Shown here one piece after another: positions 8,228 through 16,685 of a stretch of 64,000 nucleotides of DNA. Under the pieces are notes generated by a model. The model saw only the letters and a list, made by a program, of their open reading frames with translations, searched no databases and was not told the DNA's origin. Source of the stretch: Variovorax sp. (lineage in GTDB: Bacteria > Pseudomonadota > Gammaproteobacteria > Burkholderiales > Burkholderiaceae_C); the NCBI GenBank assembly GCA_017744285.1, contig JAGIBP010000001.1, positions 62,001-126,000 of the forward strand. Direction: 5' to 3'. Every line of letters begins with the position of its first letter. The first letter of the stretch is position 1. Made by a program: the position numbers and the translations under genes.

Positions 8228-9265
8228 ATGTCCTTCCTCTGGCCCAACTTCCTGTGGCTCCTGCCGGGGCTGGCCCTGCTCCCGGCAGGCTACGTGCTGC
8301 TGCTGCGCCGGCGCTCGAAGGCGGCGCTGCGGTACAGCAGCCTCCATGCGGTGCGGGCCGCGGCCGCCGGCCGGGCGTGGCGGCGGCACCTGCCCCCGGC
8401 CCTCTTCCTGCTGGCCTGCGCTGGCCTCCTCGTCGCCGCGGCGCGGCCGGTCGCGCGCGTGACGCTGCCCTGGGCGCGCTCCTCGGTCATGCTGGCGATC
8501 GACGTCTCGCTGAGCATGCGCGTGGCGGACGTCAAGCCGAGCCGCATCGCCGCCGCGCAGGAGGCCGCGAAATCCTTCCTGCGCGAACTGCCGAGGAACG
8601 TCGAGGTCGGGCTCGTGACTTTCGCGGGCAGCAGCCAGGTCACCCAGCGCGCGACGCTCGACCGCGAAGCGCTCGTCGCCGCGATCGACGGCTTCCAGAT
8701 GCAGATGGGCACGGCGGTCGGCGATGCGATCGTGGTGTGCCTGGCGGAGCTGTTCCCGGACCAGGGCATCGAGCTCGGCGAGATGACCTTCGGCCGCACG
8801 CAACGCGCGCGCAGCCTCGACGCGAAGGACAAGCCACCGCCGAAGGAGATCACGCCGGTGCCGCCGGGCTCCTACGACTCGGCCGCGATCATCCTGCTGA
8901 GCGACGGGCGCCGCACCACCGGCATGGACACGCTCGAAGCCGCCAAGATGGCCGCCGACCGCGGCGTGCGCATCTACGTGGTAGGCCTGGGCACCGTGAA
9001 CGGCGACGTCGCCGTGCCGGACGGCATGGCCATCTACATGCAGCTCGACGAGCCGACCCTGCGCGAGGTGGCGCGCATGACCGGCGGCGAATACCACCAC
9101 GCGGGCACCGCCGAGTCGCTGCACAACGTCTACCGCAACCTCGGCTCGCGCATGCAGGTGCAGACGCGCGAAACCGAACTCACGGGCCTGGTGACGCTGC
9201 TGTCGGCCCTGATCGCGACCGCGGCGGCGGTGCTGTCGGTGCTCTGGTTCGGCCGCATCGCCTGA
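8228..9265 (+). CDS. VWA-domain membrane protein, BatA-like
   Basis: 345 residues. Two N-terminal membrane segments (about 8-26 and 56-74) precede a von Willebrand A domain with a complete MIDAS start, DVSLS (Asp92, Ser94, Ser96), and a later 'ILLSDGRRTTG' strand. A last membrane segment lies near the C-terminus ('LLSALIATAAAVLSVLWF'). This is the BatA/aerotolerance layout. An inserted, charged loop ('SLDAKDKPPPKEI') sits inside the VWA fold. BatA normally sits with moxR, a DUF58 gene and batB; none is here. ATG 8228 starts just before the first membrane segment, which decided the start. The role in this strain is unknown. Confidence 0.78.
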   Translation: MSFLWPNFLWLLPGLALLPAGYVLLLRRRSKAALRYSSLHAVRAAAAGRAWRRHLPPALFLLACAGLLVAAARPVARVTLPWARSSVMLAIDVSLSMRVADVKPSRIAAAQEAAKSFLRELPRNVEVGLVTFAGSSQVTQRATLDREALVAAIDGFQMQMGTAVGDAIVVCLAELFPDQGIELGEMTFGRTQRARSLDAKDKPPPKEITPVPPGSYDSAAIILLSDGRRTTGMDTLEAAKMAADRGVRIYVVGLGTVNGDVAVPDGMAIYMQLDEPTLREVARMTGGEYHHAGTAESLHNVYRNLGSRMQVQTRETELTGLVTLLSALIATAAAVLSVLWFGRIA

Positions 9266-9284
9266 AGAAGGCGCCCGGCCTGTG

Positions 9285-10529
9285 CTAATCGGCCACCGCG
9301 GCGCCGTTCATCGCCCCCATCACGGATTCGATCAGCAGGCGCCCGGCCACGGTCGGCGTTCCGTTCGCCCGCACCACGATCCCGATGTCGCGCGGGCTTG
9401 CGGTCGGCGCCAGCGGCAGCACCGCGAGCTGGCCCGAGGCGATCTCTTCCTGGAAAAGATGCGGAGAGGCCGCCGTGATCAGGTCGCCCGTCATCACCAG
9501 CGCGCGCGTGATGGTGTTGTCGGCCGTCTCCACCACCACCTCGGCGCGCGGCAGCTGCCGCTCGGCCAGGGTCGCTTCGAGCGAACTGCGCGTCCACGTG
9601 TTGCGGTGCGGCAGCACCCAGCGCGCGCCTTCGAGGCCGCGCCAGCCGTCGCGCTGCAGCGATTCGCACAGCGGATGGCCCGTGCGCGCCAGGAGCACGA
9701 TGCCCGAGCCGAAGATCGGGTGCGTGCGGAACCCCGCCATCTGCTCCTGGGGCCGCAGCCCGCCGAGGATGAAGTCGAGCTCGCCCGCGTGCAACAGGCT
9801 GGCAAGGTGCTCGAAGCTGCCCTCGACCGTCGAGATGCGGATCCGGGGATGCGCCTGCGTGATGCGGGTGATCGCCTGCGGCAGCAGCCAGCCGCGCCCG
9901 AGCGACAGCGTGCCCACCGTGACGCGGCCGGTGATGCCCTGCTGGAGCGAGAGGATCTCTTCCCGGGCGCGCGCGAGTTCGGCCAGCGCGCGGCGCAGGT
10001 GGAAGGCGAGTTGCTCGCCCGCGGCGTTCGGCACGATGCCGCCGGCGGTGCGCGCCGCCAGCGCGAGGCCCAGGCCCTGCTCCACCTCGCGCAGCGCCTG
10101 GCTCACCGCAGGTTGCGAGATGCCGAACTGCTCGGCCACCGTGCCCATGTGCCGCTGCTTCATGAGCTCGACGAAGACCTGCAAGCGCTGCCGGCCGATG
10201 CTCAGCGTGAGGATCGGGGCATTGGCGTTCCAGCGCGCATCGGCGCACAGCGCGGCGAGAGACTCGCGCGCGGCGTCCAGTTCGGCGTAGGCCGACTCGG
10301 CGCGCGCGCGCAGCGCCGCGCCGAACTCGGTCAGCAGCATGCCGTGCGAGTGGCGCTCGAACAGCGGGACGGCCAGGTCGGCTTCGAGTTCCTGGATCGA
10401 ACGCGTGATCGCCGACTGCACCCGCGGCACCACCTCGGCCGCGCGGGCCACGCTGCCGGCACGGGCGACGGCGAGAAAGACTTTCAGGTGACGGGGGTTG
10501 AAGGCAAGCATCTCGGAAAGCGCAGGCAT
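9285..10529 (-). CDS. LysR-family regulator with two tandem DNA-binding domains
   Basis: 414 residues, about 100 longer than a normal LysR protein. The first winged HTH covers about 12-72 ('HLKVFLAVARAGSVARAAE' ... 'ELEADLAVPLFERH'). The second covers about 113-172 ('RLQVFVELMKQRHMGTVAE', 'ISQPAVSQALREVEQGLGL'). The LysR effector-binding domain occupies about 200-400. Both HTH units keep the typical LysR hydrophobic pattern, so neither looks decayed. Start ATG 10529 is favoured because it leaves the 65-bp shared element just upstream; a longer frame would run into it. It is divergent from the oxidase operon, the usual position for a LysR regulator of neighbouring catabolic genes. Confidence 0.85.
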   Translation of the reverse strand: MPALSEMLAFNPRHLKVFLAVARAGSVARAAEVVPRVQSAITRSIQELEADLAVPLFERHSHGMLLTEFGAALRARAESAYAELDAARESLAALCADARWNANAPILTLSIGRQRLQVFVELMKQRHMGTVAEQFGISQPAVSQALREVEQGLGLALAARTAGGIVPNAAGEQLAFHLRRALAELARAREEILSLQQGITGRVTVGTLSLGRGWLLPQAITRITQAHPRIRISTVEGSFEHLASLLHAGELDFILGGLRPQEQMAGFRTHPIFGSGIVLLARTGHPLCESLQRDGWRGLEGARWVLPHRNTWTRSSLEATLAERQLPRAEVVVETADNTITRALVMTGDLITAASPHLFQEEIASGQLAVLPLAPTASPRDIGIVVRANGTPTVAGRLLIESVMGAMNGAAVAD

Positions 10530-10545
10530 GGGTGGAGCCCGACGC

Positions 10546-10610
10546 CATAAGTTTTTTGAAAGCGCCCGCTGCATTTTTTCAGCATCGTGACAGCGGCCGG
10601 CTCGCAAGAT
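10546..10610. promoter_or_regulatory. Shared 65-bp regulatory element, copy A
   Basis: This element lies 16 bp from the start of the double-HTH LysR gene and 82 bp before the oxidase gene. It matches positions 14192-14256 at 55 of 65 bases. The best-conserved blocks are CATAAGTTTTTTGAA, GCTGCATTTTTTCA, TCGTGACAG and CGCAAGAT. It contains two T-tract motifs (GTTTTTTGA and ATTTTTTCA) about 26 bp apart, in a region otherwise very GC-rich. It is the likely operator/promoter of the LysR regulator. An exact -10/-35 pair could not be fixed. Confidence 0.7.
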
Positions 10611-10692
10611 TGTGTCTCCCTTTCCACCGAGACGCCGCCAAGGCCGGAGCCGCCGAGGCGAGGACGAGAGGACGAGCAGTACGGGAGCCGCC

Positions 10693-12195
10693 ATGCCGAT
10701 CGATCTTCAGATGCAACCCTGGCACGCCGCCCCTCGGCCGCCGACGCAGACCTCGGTGTGGGTGACGGAGGCCCTCGCGGGCGAGAACGCCGCGCCACCC
10801 GTGCCGCTGCAAGGCGACGCCGCGGCCGACATCTGCATCGTCGGCGGCGGCTTCACCGCGTTCTGGACCGCGCTGCGCCTGCTCGAGCAGGCCCCCTCGC
10901 TCTCGATCGCGATCGTCGAGGCGGGCCTGTGCGGCCAGGGCGCGAGCGGGCGCAACAGCGGCGCGATCGGGCATTGGTGGGGACGCCTGCCGACGCTGCT
11001 GCGCCTGCTGGGCAAGGACGACGCCCTGCGCGTGCTGCGCGCCAGCGTCGACGTCCTGGACGACGTGCGCGGCTTCGTCGCTGCCCACGGAATCGACTGC
11101 GACCTGCGCCTGGAAACCTCGGTCTGGTCCACCACCTATCCCTCCCAGGCGGGCGCCTGGCTGCCGATGTTCAAGGCGGCGGAAGCGGCCGGGGTCGCGC
11201 CGCCGCACCGGCCACTCTCGGCCGAGGACATGCGCGTCCTGTTCGGCGAGGCCCCCTACTACCAGGGCGTGGCAGAGGACAACGCCCTGCGCGTGCAGCC
11301 GGCCAAACTCCTGCGCGCGCTGCGGCGGCTGGCCCTGCAGCGGGGCGTGCGCGTGCATGAAGCCTCGCCCGTGGGCCGCATCACCGGCGAGCCGGCGCAC
11401 GTGCGCGTTCGCACGGAGCACGGCAGCGTGCGCGCCGGCAAGGTGCTGCTGGCCGCCAACGCCTGGATGGCGCACCTGCCCGAGATCCGGCCATTCGTCG
11501 CCGTCACCTCCAGTGACCTGGTGGTGACCGCACCCATCCCCGAGCTGCTGAAGCAACGCGGACTGCTGCAGCGGCCCGGCGGCGTCAACTCCCGCATGAT
11601 GCTCAACTACGGCAGCCTCACGCCCGCCGGGCGCGTCTACCTGGGCCGTGGCGGCGGCAGCATCGCCTGGGGCAACCGTATGGGGCCGGCGTTCGACTTC
11701 AGCGCGCGCATGACGGCCGAGGTCGAGCAGGATTTCCGCTATCTCTATCCCGAACTGCGCGATGTCCCCATCGCCGCGGCATGGTCGGGTCCGATCGACC
11801 GGTCTCCGACCGGGCTGCCGTGGTTCGCTCGCATGGCCGCCGATCCGCGCGTGCACTACGCCGTGGGCTTCAGCGGCCACGGCATGGGCGCGACGGCGCT
11901 CGGTGGCCGGGTGCTGGCCTCGCAGCTGCTGGAGCGCGAAGACACCTGGACCGAGTTGGGGGCGCTGCTGGCACGCGCGCGCAGCGGCTGGTATCCACCC
12001 GAGCCCATCCGCTTCGGGGCCGCGCACGCGATTCGCCGCGCCGTCGCGCGCCGCGACGAGGCGCTGCATCGCGGCCGCACACCCTCGCGGCTCGACGCGC
12101 GTCTCGCCGCCATGGCCATGAGCAGCCTGCCCGACAGACTTCGATTCGCGCCCGCGCCTCAACTCGATCCACAACCCGGGGAGACCCAGCCATGA
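10693..12195 (+). CDS. FAD-dependent oxidoreductase, DAO (glycine/D-amino-acid oxidase) family
   Basis: 500 residues. The FAD-binding motif is 'ICIVGGGFTAFWTALRLLE' (about 48-66). A DAO-typical 'GQGASGRNSGAIGHWWG' follows, with a C-terminal FAD-contact segment 'VGFSGHGMGATALGGRVLA'. This family oxidises secondary or primary amines (for example gamma-glutamylputrescine oxidase, sarcosine oxidase). ATG 10693 follows GGGAG at 10683-10687, so the earlier in-frame ATG/GTG sites are not favoured. Its stop overlaps the next start (ATGA), showing translational coupling with the Bug receptor. Substrate unknown; a small amine derived from the imported ligand is an inference. Confidence 0.85.
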   Translation: MPIDLQMQPWHAAPRPPTQTSVWVTEALAGENAAPPVPLQGDAAADICIVGGGFTAFWTALRLLEQAPSLSIAIVEAGLCGQGASGRNSGAIGHWWGRLPTLLRLLGKDDALRVLRASVDVLDDVRGFVAAHGIDCDLRLETSVWSTTYPSQAGAWLPMFKAAEAAGVAPPHRPLSAEDMRVLFGEAPYYQGVAEDNALRVQPAKLLRALRRLALQRGVRVHEASPVGRITGEPAHVRVRTEHGSVRAGKVLLAANAWMAHLPEIRPFVAVTSSDLVVTAPIPELLKQRGLLQRPGGVNSRMMLNYGSLTPAGRVYLGRGGGSIAWGNRMGPAFDFSARMTAEVEQDFRYLYPELRDVPIAAAWSGPIDRSPTGLPWFARMAADPRVHYAVGFSGHGMGATALGGRVLASQLLEREDTWTELGALLARARSGWYPPEPIRFGAAHAIRRAVARRDEALHRGRTPSRLDARLAAMAMSSLPDRLRFAPAPQLDPQPGETQP

Positions 12196-13157
12196 ACCAG
12201 AAATTCCGGACCCTTCTCTGCACGGCCGCGTTGGCGTGCGTGCCCTTGCTCGGCTCCGCCCAGGCCTGGCCGAGCAAGACGGTGAAGGTCGTGCTCCCCG
12301 GAGCGCCCGGCAGCAGTGCCGATCAGATCGCGCGCATGCTGGCTGAACGCCTGAGCAAGAAGTGGGGCCAGGCCGTGGTGATCGAGAACAAGCCGGGCGT
12401 CGCCACGCGTCTGGGCGCCGAGTTCGTCGCGCGTTCCGCTCCCGACGGGTACACGCTGCTGTCGACCTTCGCGTCGCACTCGAAGATGAAGCTGACGTAT
12501 CCCGATGCACCGGATCCGCTCAAGGACTTCACACCCATCGCCCGCCACGGCGAGGCGGAAGTGGCCTTCATCGTGCGCGACGACTCGCCGTACAAGTCGC
12601 TCAAGGAGCTGACGGCGGGCGTGAAGGCTTCGAACAAGCCCCTGCGCTATGCCCACTTCGGCAACGGCTCCTCCTATCACGTCTTCGGCCTCATGATGGG
12701 GCGCGAGGCGGGCTTCGACGTGCTGCCCGTGGCCTACAAGGGCGAGACGCAGCAGATGACCGACCTGATCGGCGGCCACATCGAGTCCAGCTTCAATTCG
12801 GTGGGCAATGCGCTGCCGCAGGTGCAGGCCGGCAAGGTGCGGGCGCTGGCGGTGGTCGCGCCTGCGCGGTCCAAGGTGCTGCCGGACGTGCCGACCTTCG
12901 CCGAACTCGGCGTCCCGGGTATGACGAGTGGCGGCTGGTTCGGCTTTCTCGCGCCTGCGGGCACGCCGCAGGCGCTGGTCGACAAGATCGCCGCCGACAT
13001 CCACGCCATCCTGCAGGACCCGGTGGTGGCCAAGGCCATGCGCGACCAGGGCGTCGAGCCCATCGGTTCCAGCCCGCGCGACTTCGCCCAGCTGATCGAG
13101 CAGGACGTGCGGCAGTGGACCCGGCTCTTCGCCGAGTTCAACCTGAAGGTCGAGTGA
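12192..13157 (+). CDS. Bug/TctC-family solute receptor
   Basis: 321 residues with a signal peptide (about 1-23, ending GSAQA). The fold motifs are 'VVLPGAPGSSADQIARML' and 'VVIENKPGVATRLGAEFV', with 'VAYKGETQQMTDLIGGHI' further on. The second motif has ATRLG where most members read A.G.IG, so the ligand contact loop may differ. It overlaps the oxidase stop by 4 bp. No TctA/TctB transporter genes are near. It probably delivers or senses the substrate of the neighbouring oxidase and hydrolase. Confidence 0.9.
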   Translation: MNQKFRTLLCTAALACVPLLGSAQAWPSKTVKVVLPGAPGSSADQIARMLAERLSKKWGQAVVIENKPGVATRLGAEFVARSAPDGYTLLSTFASHSKMKLTYPDAPDPLKDFTPIARHGEAEVAFIVRDDSPYKSLKELTAGVKASNKPLRYAHFGNGSSYHVFGLMMGREAGFDVLPVAYKGETQQMTDLIGGHIESSFNSVGNALPQVQAGKVRALAVVAPARSKVLPDVPTFAELGVPGMTSGGWFGFLAPAGTPQALVDKIAADIHAILQDPVVAKAMRDQGVEPIGSSPRDFAQLIEQDVRQWTRLFAEFNLKVE

Positions 13158-13195
13158 AGCCCGGCCGCGCCAAGAAAGCTGACATGGAAGATCGA

Positions 13196-14092
13196 ATGAA
13201 CTCCTGGCAAATCGGTTCGGTCCAGGTGACGCGCGTCGAAGAGCGGATCTGCAACACCTCGTCCTCCCCCGAGCAGTTCCTCAAGGGCATGCGGCGCGAC
13301 GTGCTCGAAGAACTGCTGCAGCGAATGCCCGAGCACCACTTCTCCCGCGAGCACGACCGGCTCGTCGTGAGCATGCACTCGTGGGTCATCCGCTCCGGCG
13401 GCAAGGTGATCCTGGTGGAGGCCTGCTGCGGCAACCACAAGCCTCGGCCCTGGGCGCCGCACTTCCACCAGCTCGATACGCCCTACCTCGCCAATCTCGC
13501 GGCGGCGGGCCTGACGCCGCAGGACGTGGACATCGTCCTGTGCACCCATCTGCACACCGACCATGTGGGATGGAACACGCGCCTGGAGAACGGGCGCTGG
13601 GTGCCCACCTTCCCGAATGCCCGCTACCTCTTCAGCGACATCGAGGACGCCCACTGGAACCCGCAGCGCAGGACCGAGCTGGATGCGAACCGCGCCTCGG
13701 TCTACGAAGACAGCGTGCTGCCCGTCGTGCGCAGCGGGCAGGCCCAGCTCCTGGAAGACCGCGTGCATGCGCTCGACGGCCTGCTCAGCATCGAACCCGC
13801 GCCCGGGCACACGCCGGGTCACGTGGTCCTGAAGCTCGTCGACGACCACGCGGGCGCGCTCTTCTGCGGCGACGTGCTGCACCACCCGGTGCAGGTGTGG
13901 CAGCCCGACTGGATCAACGGCTTCGACGGCAATCCGCAGCAGGCCATCGAGACGCGCAAGAAGGTGCTGGCCTGGTGCGCCGACGAACGCGCGCTCCTGT
14001 TTCCCTCTCACTTCGCGGCACCGCATGTGGCCGCCATCCACCGCGAAGGCGAAGGCTTCGGGTTGAGCTTCGCGCCCGCGACGCTCCCCTGA
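13196..14092 (+). CDS. Metallo-beta-lactamase-fold hydrolase
   Basis: 298 residues. The metal site begins with 'CTHLHTDHVGW' (HxHxDH). Further family ligands are in 'EPAPGHTPGHVVLKL' and 'LFCGDVLHHPVQVW', with a C-terminal 'LFPSHFAAPHV'. These are the traits of the quorum-quenching lactonase/hydrolase branch of the fold, which opens lactones and related esters. ATG 13196 has GGAAG four bases upstream; ATG 13184 (four residues longer) is an alternative. It is the third gene of the operon begun by the oxidase. The natural substrate is not predictable beyond a lactone, ester or amide. Confidence 0.85.
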   Translation: MNSWQIGSVQVTRVEERICNTSSSPEQFLKGMRRDVLEELLQRMPEHHFSREHDRLVVSMHSWVIRSGGKVILVEACCGNHKPRPWAPHFHQLDTPYLANLAAAGLTPQDVDIVLCTHLHTDHVGWNTRLENGRWVPTFPNARYLFSDIEDAHWNPQRRTELDANRASVYEDSVLPVVRSGQAQLLEDRVHALDGLLSIEPAPGHTPGHVVLKLVDDHAGALFCGDVLHHPVQVWQPDWINGFDGNPQQAIETRKKVLAWCADERALLFPSHFAAPHVAAIHREGEGFGLSFAPATLP

Positions 14093-14191
14093 GCCCGAAC
14101 GCACCGCCACCGGGCGCAGCCGGCAGCATTCCCGCTGCTGATGCATCGGCGCGCCCCATCGTTGGGCAGCGCGGGGCCAGGCCCGAGGCGG

Positions 14192-14256
14192 CATAAGTTT
14201 TTTGAATTCGCCTGCTGCATTTTTTCATCTTCGTGACAGGGAGCGGACCGCAAGAT
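14192..14256. promoter_or_regulatory. Shared 65-bp regulatory element, copy B
   Basis: This is the second copy of the element at 10546-10610 (55 of 65 bases identical, no gaps). It ends 48 bp before the start of the isochorismatase-type hydrolase gene, in the only long gap (212 bp) between the two operons. The conserved blocks keep identical spacing, which argues for a protein-binding site under selection and against chance AT-rich similarity. It is the probable site through which the double-HTH LysR regulator controls the downstream importer/pobA operon. Confidence 0.7.
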
Positions 14257-14304
14257 CGCTCCCCTGATTCCCAGCGACTCCCCGTTCAGAACCGAGATCC
14301 ATCC

Positions 14305-14988
14305 ATGACCGAACCTGCCCAGTTCAAGATGCCGCAATACGTCATCGACCGCGTGATGAAGAAGCGAGGCCGCCTGCGAGTCTTCGAACGCTTCGAGCCC
14401 CGCGAGAGCGCCCTGGTCGTGATCGACATGCAGGAGTTCTACGTGCGCGACGTGCCCACGGCCGTGGCGATCATCCCCAACATCAACCGCATGGCGCGCG
14501 CCTTCCGCGAGCGCGGCGGGCACGTGGCGTGGGTGAGCATGGTGGCCGGCGAAGCGGGGCGCAGCCTCTGGCCGCTTTACCACGACGCCTTCTTCACGCC
14601 CGAGAACGCGCAGCGCCACCGCGACAACCTCACGCGCGGCCACCCCGGCTGCGCGCTGCATGCCGACCTCGAGGCGCTGCCCGGGGACATCCATGCGACC
14701 AAGCACCGCTTCAGCGCCTTCATCCCCGGCCACTCCGACCTGCCCCGGCAGCTCGACGCGCGCGGCATCCGCAACGTGGCCATCGTGGGCATGCTCACCA
14801 ACTTCTGCTGCGAGACCTCGGCGCGCGACGCGATGATGCTCGACTACCACGTGGCGATGGTGTCCGATGCCAATGCGGCGCGTTTCGAGGACGACCACAA
14901 CGTCGGCTTCCAGACCGTCTACCAGAGCTTCGGCGACGTGGTCTCTGTCGACGAGATGCTCGGCGAGATCCTCCTGGGCGCCGCCTGA
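14305..14988 (+). CDS. Isochorismatase-family cysteine hydrolase
   Basis: 227 residues with a complete catalytic triad: Asp41 ('LVVIDMQEF'), Lys133 ('HATKHRFSAF') and Cys168 ('NFCCETSARDAMML'). Members hydrolyse amides such as nicotinamide, maleamate, carbamoylsarcosine or ureidoacrylate. ATG 14305 is supported by the family-typical start of the fold; an upstream in-frame extension would lie in the regulatory element. The next gene starts inside the stop (TGATG). The context (ABC importer, creatininase-like amidohydrolase, PobA) suggests amide-bond cleavage in breakdown of an N-containing aromatic; this is inference. Confidence 0.85.
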   Translation: MTEPAQFKMPQYVIDRVMKKRGRLRVFERFEPRESALVVIDMQEFYVRDVPTAVAIIPNINRMARAFRERGGHVAWVSMVAGEAGRSLWPLYHDAFFTPENAQRHRDNLTRGHPGCALHADLEALPGDIHATKHRFSAFIPGHSDLPRQLDARGIRNVAIVGMLTNFCCETSARDAMMLDYHVAMVSDANAARFEDDHNVGFQTVYQSFGDVVSVDEMLGEILLGAA

Positions 14989-15470
14989 TGACGACGCCGA
15001 GCGCCGAGGTCCACGCGATCGAGCGGCTGCAGCGCCGCTACGCGAAACTGGTCGACGAAGCCCGCTGGCACGAGGTCGTGCTGCTGTTCACGGAGGACGG
15101 CAGCCTCGCCCGTCCGAGCGACCCCGCACGGCCGATCGTCGGCCGCGCCGCGATCTTGCAGGCCTTCCTCGAACGGCCCGCCGGCGCCGCGCGCCGCCAT
15201 CTGGTGGCCAACCCCGAGGTCGAACTCATCGACCACGACAACGCCCGCGCCACCTGCGCTTCCATCCTGCTGGTGGACGCGGACGCGGGCCGCGGCACCG
15301 TGGCCCTCGGCGGTTTCGAAGACCGCCTTCGGCGCACTGCCGAGGGCTGGCGATTCGTGTCGCGCACCGGCTTCACCGATTTCGATCCCGTGCCGTTCAC
15401 GCGGCGCCACGCCTCCCTTTCCGTCAGTTCCCCCGGACATCCCGTCCACCCATCTCAGAGCCAACGATAA
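14988..15470 (+). CDS. SnoaL-like (NTF2-fold) protein
   Basis: 160 residues. The N-terminal helices 'IERLQRRYAKLVDEARWHEVVLLF' style, a 'PIVGRAAILQAFLE' turn, 'RHLVANPEVELIDHDNAR', and a C-terminal 'RRTAEGWRFVSRTGF' strand fit the SnoaL-4 branch of the NTF2-like fold. Such proteins act as small isomerases/dehydratases or as beta-type partners of oxygenases. It is translationally coupled to the hydrolase gene (shared TGATG) and sits just before the importer genes. No catalytic residue assignment is possible; function unknown. Confidence 0.75.
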   Translation: MTTPSAEVHAIERLQRRYAKLVDEARWHEVVLLFTEDGSLARPSDPARPIVGRAAILQAFLERPAGAARRHLVANPEVELIDHDNARATCASILLVDADAGRGTVALGGFEDRLRRTAEGWRFVSRTGFTDFDPVPFTRRHASLSVSSPGHPVHPSQSQR

Positions 15471-15479
15471 GGACCCATC

Positions 15480-16685
15480 ATGGATATGCGAGCAGCCCCT
15501 TTCTCCCTCGTTCGCCGCCAGGCCCTGCGCAGCGTGCTGGCCCTGTCGGCCGGCGCGCTGGCCCTCGGGGCCGCGCCGGCCCGCGCGGCCGGCGACGTGG
15601 TCGTGGGCGTCATCCTCCCGCTGTCGGGGACCTTCGCGGACCAGGGCTCGCACTACGAGACCGGCATGCGGCTGTACCAGGAGCTCAACGGCCCGCAGGC
15701 CGGCGGCAAGACCATCAAGCTGGTGGTCAAGGACGACCAGGGCCCGGGCTCGGGCGACCTCGCGCGCCGGCTGACCCAGGAGCTGATCGCGCGCGACAAG
15801 GCCGAGCTGATCGTCGGCTACAGCTTCACGCCGAACGCGATGGCGGCCGCCGGCATCCTCACGCAGGCCAAGACCCCGGCCATCATCGTCAATGCCATGA
15901 CCTCGGTGCTGACGGAGAAGTCGCCCTACTACACGCGCATCTCGGGCACGATGCCCATGGTTGCGTTCACGCAGGGCAAGTGGGCCGCCTCGCAAGGCAA
16001 GAAGACGGCCTACGTCATCGTCTCGGACTACGCGCCGGGCATCGATGCCGAAACGTGGTTCATCAAGGGCTTCGAGGCGGGCGGCGGCAAGATCGTCGGC
16101 AAGGACCGCACGCCGCTCACGGCGATGGAGTACGGCCCCTACCTGCAGCGGGCCATCGAGGCCAAGCCGGAGCTCGTCTTCGGCTTCAACCCGGGCGGCG
16201 ACGTGTCGATCGCCTTCGTCAAGCAGGCGGGCGCGCGCCTGAAGGGCACCGGCATCCAGCTCATGGTGACCGGCGACGTGGTGGACGACAACCTGCTGCC
16301 GGCCATGGGAGACGCCGCCGACGGCGTGATCTCCGCCTGGCACTACCAGGCCGAGATCGACAACCCGGCCAACAAGGCCTTCCTGAAGGCGTTCCAGGCC
16401 AGGCAGGGTGCGGGCAAGCTGCCGAGCTATCGCGTGATGCAGGGCTATGACGCGATGGCCATGATCTACAAGGCGCTCGGCAAGACGAACGGCAAGACCG
16501 GCGACGCGTTCATGGAGGCCGTCAAGGGCATCGAGATCGACAGTCCGCGCGGCCCGATCCGCATCGACCCGGCCACGCGCGAGATCGTCGAGAACATCTA
16601 CATCCGCCGCGGCGTGATGAACGAGGGCGTCGCGATCAACAAGCCGATCGCGACGGTCGAGGCGGTCAAGGACCCGGCCAAGTAA
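15480..16685 (+). CDS. Branched-chain-type ABC transporter substrate-binding protein
   Basis: 401 residues with an RR-containing signal peptide (about 1-36, ending PARA). The mature protein starts 'GDVVVGVILPLSGTFADQG', the type I periplasmic-binding fold of the LivK/HAAT family. Proteins of this group in catabolic operons commonly bind aromatic acids or amides instead of leucine. It is followed immediately by both permeases and both ATPases, so the importer is complete. The ligand is presumably the compound handled by the two hydrolases and PobA. Confidence 0.9.
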   Translation: MDMRAAPFSLVRRQALRSVLALSAGALALGAAPARAAGDVVVGVILPLSGTFADQGSHYETGMRLYQELNGPQAGGKTIKLVVKDDQGPGSGDLARRLTQELIARDKAELIVGYSFTPNAMAAAGILTQAKTPAIIVNAMTSVLTEKSPYYTRISGTMPMVAFTQGKWAASQGKKTAYVIVSDYAPGIDAETWFIKGFEAGGGKIVGKDRTPLTAMEYGPYLQRAIEAKPELVFGFNPGGDVSIAFVKQAGARLKGTGIQLMVTGDVVDDNLLPAMGDAADGVISAWHYQAEIDNPANKAFLKAFQARQGAGKLPSYRVMQGYDAMAMIYKALGKTNGKTGDAFMEAVKGIEIDSPRGPIRIDPATREIVENIYIRRGVMNEGVAINKPIATVEAVKDPAK

